DNA of 64,000 bases from Candidatus Contendibacter sp. (GTDB lineage Bacteria > Pseudomonadota > Gammaproteobacteria > Competibacterales > Competibacteraceae): contig JARSSO010000055.1 of NCBI GenBank assembly GCA_029624765.1, forward strand, positions 111,404-175,403. The letters run 5' to 3'. A model generated the notes under the pieces. It saw only the letters and a list, made by a program, of their open reading frames with translations. It was not told the DNA's origin and did not search any database. Position numbers and translations under genes: made by a program. This document shows, one piece after another, positions 16,435-25,203 of this stretch; the first letter of the stretch is position 1; each line of letters opens with the position of its first letter.

Positions 16435-17028
16435 TCAAGCGCGAGCCAGCCGGTACAAGGCGATTTCGCCCAGCAGGTTGGGCCATAGCCTCGGCCCCAG
16501 CCGGGGACGGTGGGCGTGGTCGAGGACGGTGCGTTGCAGGATGTCGATCCGTTTGCGCCGACACAGTTGTTCGAAATCGCGCAGGGTAAACAGATGGATG
16601 TTCGGCGTGTCGTACCATTGATAGGGCAGGGTTTTGACCACCGGCATCAGTCCTTGCAAGGCGATCTGCGCCCGGCAGCGCCAGAAACCGAAATTGGGAA
16701 AGGTCACGATGCCCTGCCGGCCCACGCGCAGCATCTCGTCCAGCAGCGCCTCGGTTTGCCGCACCGCTTGCAGGGTCTGGGTCATGATCACGTAGTCGAA
16801 GCTGCCGTCGCCGAAATCCGCCAACCCCGCTTCCAGGTCGGCGTGGATGACGTTCACGCCGGCTTGAATGCACCGCAGCATGTTGGCGTTGTCGATTTCC
16901 AGGCCGTAGCCGCTGACTTGCCGGTGTTCGCGCAGATAAGCCAACAGCGCGCCGTCGCCGCAGCCCAGGTCCAGCACCCGCGCGCCGGGGCGGATCCACT
17001 CGCTGATTAGTTCCAGTTCAGGCCGCAT
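16435..17028 (-). CDS. metW: MetW, partner of MetX in methionine synthesis
   Basis: A 197-residue SAM-methyltransferase-fold protein: motif I VLDLGCGDGALLAYL at residues 18-32, GYGLEIDNANML, ADLEAGLADFGDGSFDYVIM, and GRQGIVTFPNFGFWRCR. MetW proteins are encoded beside MetX in many Proteobacteria and are reported to be required with it for homoserine acylation. It overlaps the 3' end of metX by 11 bases, so the two are co-translated. Confidence 0.93.
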   Translation of the reverse strand: MRPELELISEWIRPGARVLDLGCGDGALLAYLREHRQVSGYGLEIDNANMLRCIQAGVNVIHADLEAGLADFGDGSFDYVIMTQTLQAVRQTEALLDEMLRVGRQGIVTFPNFGFWRCRAQIALQGLMPVVKTLPYQWYDTPNIHLFTLRDFEQLCRRKRIDILQRTVLDHAHRPRLGPRLWPNLLGEIALYRLARA

Positions 17029-18184
17029 GGGCGTTCACCTCGCGGGCGACGCGGATCAGATAGCTCCGCAGCACCTCGTGGTACAGCGGAATCGGCATCA
17101 GAAAGGTGTCGTGGCCGTGTTCCGAGGGGATTTCGGCGTAGCTGACCTCGCGCCCGGCCCGCACCAGTGCCCGGACGATTTCCCGCGAGCGGGTCGGCGC
17201 GAACCGCCAGTCGCTGGTGAAGGCGATCACCAGAAAATGCGCCTGGGTCCGGTGAAAGGCCGCCGATAAATCCTCGTCGAAGTCCACCGCCGGGTCGAAG
17301 TAGTCCAGCGTCTTGGTGATCAGCAGGTAGGTGTTGGCGTCGAAGCGGTCTACGAAGGCGTGGCCCTGATGGCGCAGATAGCTTTCCACCTGGAATTCGG
17401 TATCGAAGTTGAAATTGAAGTTCATCTTGCCTTCGCGCAGCTCGCGGCCAAACTTGGCGCGCATCCCCTCGTCGGACAGGTAGGTGATGTGGCCGAGCAT
17501 CCGGGCCAGCATCAACCCGCGCCGGGGCACTACGCCGAATTCGTAGTAGTGACCGTGGTGGAAGTCGGGATCGGACAGGATGGCCTGCCGCGCCACTTCG
17601 TTGAAGGCGATGTTCTGGGCCGACAGTCGGGGTGCAGCGGCGATGACCAGGGAATGACGCACCCGGTCGGGAAAGGTGATGGCCCATTGCATGGCCTGCA
17701 TGCCGCCGAGACTGCCGCCGATGACGGCCGCCCATTGCTGGATGCCGAGCCGGTCGGCCAGTCGCGCCTGGCTGCGCACCCAGTCCTTGACGGTGACGAT
17801 GGGGAAATCCGGACCGTAGGGCTTGCGATTCTCCGGGTTGATCGCGGTCGGGCCGGTGGAGCCCTTGCAGCCGCCCAGGTTGTTGCAGCACACCACGAAA
17901 AATTCGCGGGTGTCGATGGGTTTGCCGGGACCGATGCAGTTGTCCCACCAACCCGGTTTGCCGGGATCGTCCTCGTCGTGATAGCCGGCGACATGGTGGT
18001 CGCCCGACAGGGCGTGGCAGATCAGCACGGCGTTGCTGCGGTCGGCATTCAGCGTGCCGTAGGTTTCGTAAACTATTTCATAGTTCGCCAGCGTCCGGCC
18101 GCAGTCCAGTGCTAGTGGTTCATCAAAGTGGGCGATCTGGGGGATAACCAGACCAACGGAATCGGGGGGAAGGGTAGGCGGCAT
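17018..18184 (-). CDS. metX: Homoserine O-acyltransferase (MetX family)
   Basis: This alpha/beta-hydrolase-fold enzyme acylates homoserine at the start of the transsulfuration/direct sulfhydrylation route to methionine. In the 388-residue protein the nucleophile is in GGSLGGMQ (Ser158). The remaining triad residues are an Asp near VIAFTSDWRFAP and the His in EHGHDTFL. Other family text includes HALSGDHHVAGY and NLGGCKGSTGP. Length is typical. Family members linked to metW often use succinyl-CoA rather than acetyl-CoA, so the acyl donor is left open. The product would be the substrate of MetY, encoded at 60.0-61.3 kb here. Confidence 0.94.
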   Translation of the reverse strand: MPPTLPPDSVGLVIPQIAHFDEPLALDCGRTLANYEIVYETYGTLNADRSNAVLICHALSGDHHVAGYHDEDDPGKPGWWDNCIGPGKPIDTREFFVVCCNNLGGCKGSTGPTAINPENRKPYGPDFPIVTVKDWVRSQARLADRLGIQQWAAVIGGSLGGMQAMQWAITFPDRVRHSLVIAAAPRLSAQNIAFNEVARQAILSDPDFHHGHYYEFGVVPRRGLMLARMLGHITYLSDEGMRAKFGRELREGKMNFNFNFDTEFQVESYLRHQGHAFVDRFDANTYLLITKTLDYFDPAVDFDEDLSAAFHRTQAHFLVIAFTSDWRFAPTRSREIVRALVRAGREVSYAEIPSEHGHDTFLMPIPLYHEVLRSYLIRVAREVNAHAA

Positions 18185-18551
18185 GGGCTCCTGACCGTCG
18201 TGGTGATGTCCTTGGGGAAGAGAAGAGGCTGAAACCGCGCGTCAAGTCTAGTCGGGGCGAGGTTTGGCGGCAACCGGGGGGTTTGGCGCGGGAGGTTGGG
18301 CTAGCGTGGGGGCCGGACCAGGGAGAGTTATCCGCCGATACTAGCCAATGCTTTGGTACCCAACGCCGAGCGGCAGCCAGGCCACAACCGACTGGATAGG
18401 CCAAAAAACCGGCTGGAAGGCTAAATCGACGTCATATAGATCAACTAGTTGGTTTTTATACAGTCTCTATAACCTGGAAAGGAGCGCTATAGTAAAACAT
18501 ATTGGTAATTGGTATAACCCGCTTCACATCCCCGCAGGAGGCTCCGTTCCC
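18185..18551. other. Divergent intergenic region between metX and the MoxR-type gene
   Basis: This 367-bp gap separates two divergent operons. The half nearest the MoxR-type gene, about 18420-18520, is A+T-rich (for example GGTATAACCC near 18510) and is a natural promoter site, but I cannot fix a -35/-10 pair with confidence. AGGAGG (18535-18541) is the ribosome site of the plus-strand gene. I looked for a SAM riboswitch upstream of metX and found none I can support. Confidence 0.4.
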
Positions 18552-19403
18552 ATGCTCCCAACCCGTTTCAGCGGTACCGACCGCTATGTCGCCACCGACG
18601 ACTTGATGATGGCGGTGAACGCCGCTGTGACCCTGGGCCGGCCGCTGCTGGTCAAGGGCGAGCCGGGCACCGGCAAGACCCAACTTGCCGAGGAAGTCGC
18701 CCTGGCTCTGAACCGGCCGTTCATTCAGTGGCATATCAAATCCACCACCAAGGCCCAACAGGGCTTGTACGAGTACGACGCGGTGTCGCGGCTACGCGAT
18801 TCGCAACTGGGCGACTCGCGAGTTCACGACATCGGCAACTACATCGTCAAGGGCAAGCTGTGGGAGGCGTTCACCCACGAGGTGCAACCGGTGGTGCTGA
18901 TCGACGAGATCGACAAGGCCGATATCGAGTTTCCCAACGACCTTCTGCTGGAACTCGACCGGATGGAGTTTCACGTTTACGAGACCCGGCAAACGATCCG
19001 GGCCCGGCACCGGCCGGTCATTATCATCACCAGCAACAACGAAAAAGAGTTGCCGGACGCCTTTCTGCGCCGCTGCTTCTTCCACTACATCCGCTTTCCC
19101 GATAAGGAGACCATGGAGCGGATCGTGCGGGTCCATTACCCGGATCTGAAAAAGCGGCTGCTGAGCGAGGCCCTGGAGGCGTTTTTCGAGATCCGCGATG
19201 TACCGGGCCTGAAAAAACGGCCGTCCACCTCGGAGCTATTGGACTGGATCAAGCTGCTGGTGGCCGAGGATATTCCTCCAGAGGCGCTGCGTGGCGACCA
19301 GCACAAGCTGATTCCGCCGCTGTACGGGGCGCTGCTGAAGAACGAGCAGGACGTGCATCTGTTCGAGAAGCTGCTTTTCATGTCGAAGCGCAGGAAGGAC
19401 TGA
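18552..19403 (+). CDS. MoxR-type AAA+ ATPase
   Basis: A 283-residue AAA+ ATPase: Walker A GEPGTGKTQ at about residues 36-44, Walker B VVLIDEIDKAD near 115-125, sensor text PVIIITSNNEKELPDAFLRR with the arginine finger, and lid features at the C-terminus. MoxR/CoxD-type ATPases act as chaperones for assembly or metal insertion, normally with a VWA-domain partner, and such a partner follows 48 bases downstream. The ATG at 18552 is preceded by AGGAGG. No carbon monoxide dehydrogenase or other obvious client is in the window, so the target is unknown. Confidence 0.9.
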   Translation: MLPTRFSGTDRYVATDDLMMAVNAAVTLGRPLLVKGEPGTGKTQLAEEVALALNRPFIQWHIKSTTKAQQGLYEYDAVSRLRDSQLGDSRVHDIGNYIVKGKLWEAFTHEVQPVVLIDEIDKADIEFPNDLLLELDRMEFHVYETRQTIRARHRPVIIITSNNEKELPDAFLRRCFFHYIRFPDKETMERIVRVHYPDLKKRLLSEALEAFFEIRDVPGLKKRPSTSELLDWIKLLVAEDIPPEALRGDQHKLIPPLYGALLKNEQDVHLFEKLLFMSKRRKD

Positions 19404-19451
19404 GTATTTTTCCTTTCCGTTGGGGAGGGGGTTGGGGTCGAGGGTTTCCCG

Positions 19452-20639
19452 ATGATGACCGAGTTTTTCCTCAGGCTGCGCAAGGCTGGCGTGCCGGTCA
19501 CGCTGACCGAATTTCTGACCTTGCTGGAAGCCTTGAGCCAGCGCGTGACCGCGCACAACATCGAGGAGTTTTATTACCTGGCGCGGGCGACGCTGGTGAA
19601 GGATGAGCGTCACTACGACCGCTTCGATCAGGTGTTCGGCAGCCATTTCAAGGGATTGGAGACCCTGTTCGACGAGATGATCGGCGCCAAGGTGCCGCTG
19701 GAGTGGCTGCGCAAGCTGGCGGAACTGACCTTGAGCGAGGAGGATAAGCAACTCATTGAATCGCTGGGCGGCTGGGAGAAGCTGATGGAAACCTTCGCCC
19801 AGCGCATGGCCGAGCAGGAAGGCCGCCATCAGGGCGGCAGTAAGTGGATCGGCACCGCCGGTACTTCGCCCTTCGGCGCTTACGGCTACAACCCGGAAGG
19901 CATCCGTATCGGCCAGGACGTGTCGCGCCACCGGCGGGCGGTCAAGGTCTGGGATCGCCGCGAATTCCGCAATTTCGACGACACGGTCGAACTCGGTACC
20001 CGCAACATCAAGATCGCGTTGCGCCGCCTGCGCCGGTTCGCCCGCGAGGGGGCGGCCCAGGAACTGGACCTCGACGATACCATCCGCTCGACCGCCCGCA
20101 ACGCCGGCTATCTGGACCTGAAAATGGTGCCGGAGCGGCACAACGCGGTGAAGGTGCTGCTGTTTCTGGATGTGGGCGGATCGATGGACGATCACGTGCG
20201 CGAGTGCGAGGAACTGTTCTCGGCGGCGCGCAGCGAGTTCAAGCACCTGGAGTATTTCTATTTTCACAACATGGTTTACGAAGGCGTGTGGAAGGACAAT
20301 CGCCGCCGCTTCAACGAAAAAACCGACACAATGACAGTGTTGAACACCTTCAGCCAGGATTACAAGCTGATTCTGGTCGGCGACGCCACCATGAGTCCTT
20401 ATGAGATCACCTATCCGGGCGGCAGCGTCGAGCACTTCAACGCCGAGGCCGGCCACGTCTGGCTGAGCCGATTGTTGCGCGCCTACCCAAGCGCCATCTG
20501 GTTGAATCCGGTGTGGCAAAACCGCTGGAGCTATATCCCCTCGGTCCAGATCGTGCGGGACATGATCGGCGAGCGGATGTATCCGCTGACGCTGGAGGGA
20601 CTGGAGCAGGGGATTCAGGCCTTGCAGCGGGCGCGGTAA
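19452..20639 (+). CDS. CoxE-like VWA domain protein, partner of the MoxR ATPase
   Basis: A 395-residue protein with an N-terminal helical region (MTEFFLRLRKAGVPVTLTEF) typical of the CoxE/VWA family. A middle segment follows (TSPFGAYGYNPEGIRIGQ). The VWA domain is at about residues 230-390: VKVLLFLDVGGSMDDHV replaces the usual DxSxS of the metal-ion site with DVGGS, and LVGDATMSPYEI supplies a later loop. It is probably translated with the upstream ATPase. MoxR-VWA pairs are thought to remodel or mature specific protein complexes; nothing here tells which one. The stop is followed at once by the 22-bp repeats at 20.65 kb. Confidence 0.88.
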   Translation: MMTEFFLRLRKAGVPVTLTEFLTLLEALSQRVTAHNIEEFYYLARATLVKDERHYDRFDQVFGSHFKGLETLFDEMIGAKVPLEWLRKLAELTLSEEDKQLIESLGGWEKLMETFAQRMAEQEGRHQGGSKWIGTAGTSPFGAYGYNPEGIRIGQDVSRHRRAVKVWDRREFRNFDDTVELGTRNIKIALRRLRRFAREGAAQELDLDDTIRSTARNAGYLDLKMVPERHNAVKVLLFLDVGGSMDDHVRECEELFSAARSEFKHLEYFYFHNMVYEGVWKDNRRRFNEKTDTMTVLNTFSQDYKLILVGDATMSPYEITYPGGSVEHFNAEAGHVWLSRLLRAYPSAIWLNPVWQNRWSYIPSVQIVRDMIGERMYPLTLEGLEQGIQALQRAR

Positions 20640-20647
20640 GCAGGAAT

Positions 20648-20781
20648 GCGTATTTCACGCCATGACGGCGGGTAATTTCAGGACCGGGCGGCGGGCTGTT
20701 TCAGACCAAGGCGGCGGGTGATTTCACGGCCGGGCGGCCGTGGATTTCACGGCAGGCGGCGGACCGTTTCACGACAGGCGG
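20648..20781 (+). repeat. Six imperfect tandem repeats of 21-23 bp
   Basis: Starting nine bases after the VWA gene, six units follow head to tail at 20648, 20669, 20692, 20715, 20738 and 20760. They share a core of the form ATTTCACG or GTTTCA set between CGG-rich ends (for example CGGGTGATTTCACGGCC in the fourth unit). Multiple short repeats at one end of a region with a broken gene resemble the terminal arrays of some transposons, but no transposase is present. They could also be protein binding sites. Confidence 0.8.
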
Positions 20782-20889
20782 CGACGTGGGATAACGAACT
20801 TGTAGGCTGGTTCCTTGCGAGGTGGCATCCAAGAAGGTCGCAAACGGTGGCGGTATCAGGGCGACAACTTGGAGGAATTTTTATCTTAG

Positions 20890-21294
20890 CGCTTATGCCG
20901 CTACACCCCCACCACCTGTTTCGAGACCTTTCCATTCCCGCCGGGCGTCCTGGTCGATTCCGACCCCGACGCACGTTTTCTGGCCATCGCCGAGGCCGCG
21001 CGGCGGCTGAACGTGTTACGGGAACACCGACTCAATCCGCCGGAATGGGTGGAACGGGTTCCCGAAATCGTCCCCGGCTACCCGGATCGGCGGATTTCCA
21101 AACCGGCGTTCGCCGCCGAACTGAAGAAGCGCACTCTGACCAATCTCTACAACGCCCAGCCGGCGTGACTGACCAACGCTCATCGACAACTGGATGTGGC
21201 GGTGGCGGCGTATGGCTGGAGCGATTACACCCCGAAGGAGATTTTGCGGCGGTTGCTGGCGTTCAACCGAGAGCGGACCCGGACAGGGTGGTGA
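20890..21294 (+). pseudogene. Relic of the C-terminal tail of a class I DNA (adenine) methylase
   Basis: Read in the frame starting at 20890, the sequence gives RYTPTTCFETFPFP, then AIAEAARRLNVLREHRLNPP, ELKKRTLTNLYNAQPA, a TGA at 21166-21168, and after it LTNAHRQLDVAVAAYGW and EILRRLLAFN, ending at the stop at 21292. This is the very recognisable C-terminal end of large type II/IIL-like N6-adenine methylases, where a Trp codon normally stands at the TGA. The catalytic NPPY part and everything upstream are missing and a TAG closes the frame at 20887. It is a decayed fragment, probably of a lost restriction-modification locus. The rest of the 20640-21422 gap holds only the repeats at 20.65 kb and unremarkable sequence. 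Confidence 0.75.
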
Positions 21295-21422
21295 GGAGTT
21301 GCCTCCCGCAACCAAATGACGTGTACGTTCTCGCCACGTTCCGTATAAGTTAAACGGATTGGTCGGCCGGTAATCATGTTTTCATTGTTCCTGCAATCAA
21401 TGACCATCGCCACATTCCCATC

Positions 21423-22343
21423 ATGCGCAATTCTCTGACCGCCTGGCATTCCTCGCCCTATCTTCTGCTGGTGCTGACCACCCTGTTCTGGTCCGGCAAT
21501 TTCGTGCTGGGGCGGGCGGTGCACACCGTGTTCACCCCGTTCACCCTGTCGTTCTGGCGCTGGGCCGTGGCGCTGGCGATTCTGTTGCCGTTCGTGTGGG
21601 CGTCGCTACGCGAACAGGGACCGCTCATCCGCCGGCACGGACCGATCCTGTTGCTGCTCAGCATCCTCGGCGTGGTCAACTTCAACACCTTCGTCTATAT
21701 CGGCCTGCAATCGACTACCGCCACCAACGCCGTCATCATGCTGTCGGTCACGCCGGTGTTGATCGTGGCGTTGTCGTTCCTGCTGCTGCGCCAGACCGTG
21801 ACTGCCTGGCAGGCGCTGGGGATTCTGGTCTCGCTGGTCGGGGTACTGGTGATCGTCAGCCGGGGCGATCCAGGGGCATTGCTGGCGCGGCAGGTCAATT
21901 CCGGCGATTTGTGGATTCTGGCGGCGGTGACCAGTTGGGCGCTGTATTCGGTCTGTTTGCGCTGGCGGCCGACCGAACTCAAACCGCTGGATTTCCAGGC
22001 CGCGACCATGCTGATCGGCGTGCTGATTCTGGGGCCGCTGTACAGCTGGGACCTGGCTCACGACCGTACCGTGGCCATCAACGCCGCCACCGTGGGCAGC
22101 ATTCTCTACCTGGCCCTGTTTCCCTCGATTCTCGCCTACATCTTCTGGAACCGGGCGGTGGCGGAACTGGGGGCCAACCGCACCGGCCAGTTTTTGCACC
22201 TGATGCCGGCGTTCGGCGCGGTGCTGTCCATGCTCTTCCTGGGCGAGCGCCTGTACGGCTTTCACGCCGCCGGCATCGCCTTGATCGCGCTGGGCATCTG
22301 GCTGGCGACGGTGTACGGCCGCGTTCGAGCTATAACGCATTGA
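21423..22343 (+). CDS. DMT-superfamily (EamA) transporter
   Basis: A 306-residue integral membrane protein with about ten hydrophobic helices in two EamA halves. The N-terminal half includes LVLTTLFWSGNFVLGRAV and FTLSFWRWAVALAILLP; the second ends in GAVLSMLFLGERLYGFHAAG. Members move small metabolites such as amino acids or their derivatives outward; the substrate here is unknown. A 96-bp stretch of its 5' end (21465-21560) recurs without mismatch in inverted orientation at 42956-43051, marking a relic of a second copy. Confidence 0.9.
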   Translation: MRNSLTAWHSSPYLLLVLTTLFWSGNFVLGRAVHTVFTPFTLSFWRWAVALAILLPFVWASLREQGPLIRRHGPILLLLSILGVVNFNTFVYIGLQSTTATNAVIMLSVTPVLIVALSFLLLRQTVTAWQALGILVSLVGVLVIVSRGDPGALLARQVNSGDLWILAAVTSWALYSVCLRWRPTELKPLDFQAATMLIGVLILGPLYSWDLAHDRTVAINAATVGSILYLALFPSILAYIFWNRAVAELGANRTGQFLHLMPAFGAVLSMLFLGERLYGFHAAGIALIALGIWLATVYGRVRAITH

Positions 22344-22557
22344 GGTTTGCTGAGTCCTGCCGCGAAATCCGATGCTTGTATAAAAACAATATTTTTCCGC
22401 CCGAAATGTTGATTGAATTACTCAGTTTTTCTGCTATCCATTAAATTGACGGTCAATTTCAACTTCATTGTTCGTCGGCCGTTCCACCGGGCGGAAGTTG
22501 CCAGCCCGCACCTTCCTGCCCCATATGCCGCCATATCTCTCACAAAGGAGAAAAACC

Positions 22558-22914
22558 ATGGCGTCAATGCAGCAGAAAAGCTTTTCCCAACCGGACGAGA
22601 CGAGAATCTTTGATCGAGGAGAGTTGAGACTGGTCGAACTGGGTGGCATCACTTTCGGCCGGGCGATTCTCCAGCCGGGATGGCAATGGTCCACCTGTGT
22701 CAAGCCCCTCGTGAATACCACAAGTTGCGAGGCGCCTCACCTCCAGTACCATGTTTCCGGTCGCCTCGCGGTTCGGATGGACGACGGCAACCAACGCGAG
22801 TTCGGGCCGGGCGAAGTTTCCCTCCTGCCGCCTGGCCATGACGCCTGGGTCGTCGGCGACGAACCGGTTGTGGTGATCGACATCACCGGCATGGCAAATT
22901 ACGCCAAGCCGTGA
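22558..22914 (+). CDS. Small cupin-domain protein
   Basis: A 118-residue single-domain cupin. The beta-barrel text includes CEAPHLQYHVSGRLAVRMDD, with histidines that could bind metal, followed by the second motif GPGEVSLLPPGHDAWVVGDE. AAAGGAG lies just before ATG 22558. The frame continues upstream, but without a ribosome site. Function is not predictable from the fold; such proteins serve as small enzymes or ligand sensors. It lies 69 bases before a VOC-family gene on the same strand, so the two may be co-transcribed. Confidence 0.82.
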   Translation: MASMQQKSFSQPDETRIFDRGELRLVELGGITFGRAILQPGWQWSTCVKPLVNTTSCEAPHLQYHVSGRLAVRMDDGNQREFGPGEVSLLPPGHDAWVVGDEPVVVIDITGMANYAKP

Positions 22915-22983
22915 CGATTAGCCCGCCGCTTTCGCATCGCTCCCGATGTCATAGATATTTTTCCGATCCGGAGGGCAATACTG

Positions 22984-23349
22984 ATGAGTGCAGCTCTTCC
23001 TCCAATAGGTTTTCGACAGATCAAGGTCATTGCCTTGGCGGTCAACGATCTGGATCGCGCCAATCGGTTCTACGGTCAGCAGTTGGCACTGTCGCCCGCT
23101 TATGAAGGCACCGAGCAGGTGGGCTGGTGGCTCGATCAAGTCATTTTGATGTTGAAACCCAATTGGGAAGCACCCACCGCGACACCCAATCCCCGAGTGA
23201 CCATTGAAACCGAACGTGCTTTTGCGACGCAGGAAGCTTTGCGTAGTCGCGGAATCGTCATCGCCGACGAGGTCCAACCCTACGACGATTATTACGTGGG
23301 TAGTTTTCTCGACAGCGAAGGTAACAAGCTGTGGTTTTGTTCGCGATAA
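22984..23349 (+). CDS. VOC (glyoxalase/bleomycin-resistance) family protein
   Basis: A 121-residue protein of the vicinal oxygen chelate fold. It opens FRQIKVIALAVNDLDRANRF, followed by YGQQLAL, and ends in the hallmark GSFLDSEGNKLWF. Usual metal ligands are only partly apparent: a Gln or His early and Asp/Glu near the end. It may therefore be a metal-dependent enzyme or a binding protein. GGAGGG precedes ATG 22984. No neighbour clarifies its substrate. Confidence 0.85.
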   Translation: MSAALPPIGFRQIKVIALAVNDLDRANRFYGQQLALSPAYEGTEQVGWWLDQVILMLKPNWEAPTATPNPRVTIETERAFATQEALRSRGIVIADEVQPYDDYYVGSFLDSEGNKLWFCSR

Positions 23350-23458
23350 ACGACAACGCCGCTAACGGTGGGCGGCGAACAACCGTCCGCGCCGAGTATC
23401 CCGGTGGGCGACGATGTACGGCCGCCCAGCCGGGTTGAGCGGGAGAACGGAGGGTCAG

Positions 23459-24463
23459 TCAACCCGACCTGGCTGGCGGCTTGGAACCTGGGGTTACCAG
23501 AACGTCGTCGACATGGCCGATGGCTTGAGCCAGACGTTCAGCGAACGAACCGGCCAGCAGCCGGTACGGCCGATGCCACGCTTCCAGTTCCGCGACGAAG
23601 GCCTGGTGCATCCAGGCGCGGATCGTTTCGCCGTCGCGGGTGCCGTCCTGCACGAACGGCGTGTCCACGTCGGTCAGCAGATACAAATCCGGGCGGCGAT
23701 GATGGGCGGCGATGGATTCCACCGCGGGCGCGCGGTCGCCGCGATAGCGCCGATGCCAGATCGCCGTGGCGAACGCGTCGGTGTCGCAGATCAGGAGCCG
23801 GTTGGCCCGGCGGGCGGCTTCATTCTCGCGGGCGCACTGGGTTTCGGCGATGTGAAAGAACTCCTCGGCGGTCCAGCGGCCGCCATCATCGCCGCCGGTC
23901 AGCTTGCGCTCGGTGTACTCGCGGCCGTATTCCGGAACCCAGACGGTGCGGTAATGCCCAGCCAGCGCCTCGGCCAGCGTGGTCTTGCCGGTGGATTCGG
24001 CACCAACCAGGCAGATGCGCCGGGCGTAATAGCCCCGCGCGGGCGGTTCCAGATAATCCCAGCAGGCCAACGGATCGGCCCGGACTTGCGTGCCCGAGAT
24101 CGGCACGGCCCGCCGGGCCTTGTCCACCTGAACGTGTCGGCAGCCCAGGAAATGGGCGAAACGGTCGCCGTAATCCTCGGAGCTGAAAACCACGTCCGGG
24201 ACAAAACCCAACCAGCGGATGGAATGCTCGGCCCAGACCTTCGAATCGTCGGGGTCGAGTGTGTCGTCGATCAGCAACACCCGAATCTGGGGGTGAATCT
24301 CTTGCAACCAGGCGGCGCGCAACCCACCGGCGGGGTCCTGTGCCGGCTGCCCGCAGACGATGACGGATAACTCGTCCACCCGCGCCAGGGCCGTGTCGAT
24401 CAAAAAATGATGGCCCCGGTGCGGCGGGTAGAATTTGCCGACGATCAACCCGCGGCTAGCCAT
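23459..24463 (-). CDS. nadR: NadR-like NMN adenylyltransferase / nicotinamide riboside kinase
   Basis: A bifunctional NAD salvage enzyme of 334 residues. The N-terminal nucleotidyltransferase has GKFYPPHRGHHFLIDTA (HxGH motif) and ISGTQVRADP (the ISGTxxR motif). The C-terminal kinase has Walker A VGAESTGKTTLAEAL near residue 150 and VPEYGREYTE. There is no DNA-binding helix-turn-helix at the N-terminus, unlike enterobacterial NadR, so it should not act as a repressor. It overlaps pnuC by eight bases: PnuC imports nicotinamide riboside, and this enzyme phosphorylates and adenylylates it to NAD. Confidence 0.93.
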   Translation of the reverse strand: MASRGLIVGKFYPPHRGHHFLIDTALARVDELSVIVCGQPAQDPAGGLRAAWLQEIHPQIRVLLIDDTLDPDDSKVWAEHSIRWLGFVPDVVFSSEDYGDRFAHFLGCRHVQVDKARRAVPISGTQVRADPLACWDYLEPPARGYYARRICLVGAESTGKTTLAEALAGHYRTVWVPEYGREYTERKLTGGDDGGRWTAEEFFHIAETQCARENEAARRANRLLICDTDAFATAIWHRRYRGDRAPAVESIAAHHRRPDLYLLTDVDTPFVQDGTRDGETIRAWMHQAFVAELEAWHRPYRLLAGSFAERLAQAIGHVDDVLVTPGSKPPARSG

Positions 24464-25145
24464 GCGCCGCTTCCCGAACCGGCGCCAGGGCGGCGTCCCG
24501 GTCCATGGCTTCGCGCCGCAGCGCCCGCCGCCATTGCCACAGGCCGGCCAGACAGAACCCCAGGAAAACGGCGTACAGCAGGGCGGTCAGATGCAGATCG
24601 CGGACGATGTAGAGGTAGATGTACAGGATGTCGGTGGCAATCCACAGATACCAGTTCTCGATGGATTTGCGGTTCAGCAGATACTGGGCCGCCAGGCTGA
24701 GCGCCGTGGTCAAGGCATCGAGCAAAGGCGCGGCGCCGCGAGCCAGTTGCAGCGCCAACATCAATCCACCGGCGCCAAGCGTGACCAGTCCGGCCAGAAT
24801 CCACAACACGCGCGGCGGCGCGTGGTTGACCCGCAACGGCGCGCGGTTCTTGCCGCCGCGCAGCCACCAAATCCAGCCCTGAACGCCCAAGGCGATGTAG
24901 ACGAGTTGCAGGCCGGCGTCGCCGTACAGCCGCGCCTGGCTGAACAGGACCAGAAAGAACAGGTTGTTGGCGATGCCCACCGGAAAATTCCAGACGTTCC
25001 GCCGCACCACCAGATAGACGCAGGCCGCGCCGGTGACGAAGCCAAGCGTTTCGGTCAGATTGTAGGGCAGCCACTCCATCCAGGCGGCCAGAATCAGGGC
25101 AACGCCCAGGAGACCGCCCAACAGGTAATCCGCGTTCCGGTTCAT
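24456..25145 (-). CDS. pnuC: PnuC nicotinamide riboside transporter
   Basis: A 229-residue membrane protein with about seven helices and the PnuC signatures NVWNFPVGIANNLFFLVLF, YGDAGLQLVYIALGVQGWIW and ENWYLWIATDILYIYLYI. PnuC proteins carry nicotinamide riboside by facilitated diffusion, with trapping by an intracellular kinase; that kinase is the overlapping downstream gene. It begins 58 bases after the end of glnD, on the same strand. Confidence 0.94.
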   Translation of the reverse strand: MNRNADYLLGGLLGVALILAAWMEWLPYNLTETLGFVTGAACVYLVVRRNVWNFPVGIANNLFFLVLFSQARLYGDAGLQLVYIALGVQGWIWWLRGGKNRAPLRVNHAPPRVLWILAGLVTLGAGGLMLALQLARGAAPLLDALTTALSLAAQYLLNRKSIENWYLWIATDILYIYLYIVRDLHLTALLYAVFLGFCLAGLWQWRRALRREAMDRDAALAPVREAAHG

Positions 25146-25203
25146 GGCGAATCCCCAGGAGCCGCCAGCGTCCCGCCGGCCAAGCCGGATGCCAGCGGCA
25201 AGG

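Noticed and set aside
18185..18551. SAM riboswitch upstream of metX
   Set aside because: I could not find a matching conserved core or a terminator/anti-terminator arrangement in the metX leader.
20648..20781. The 22-bp repeats as a CRISPR array
   Set aside because: Units are imperfect and directly adjacent without unique spacers, and no cas gene is present.
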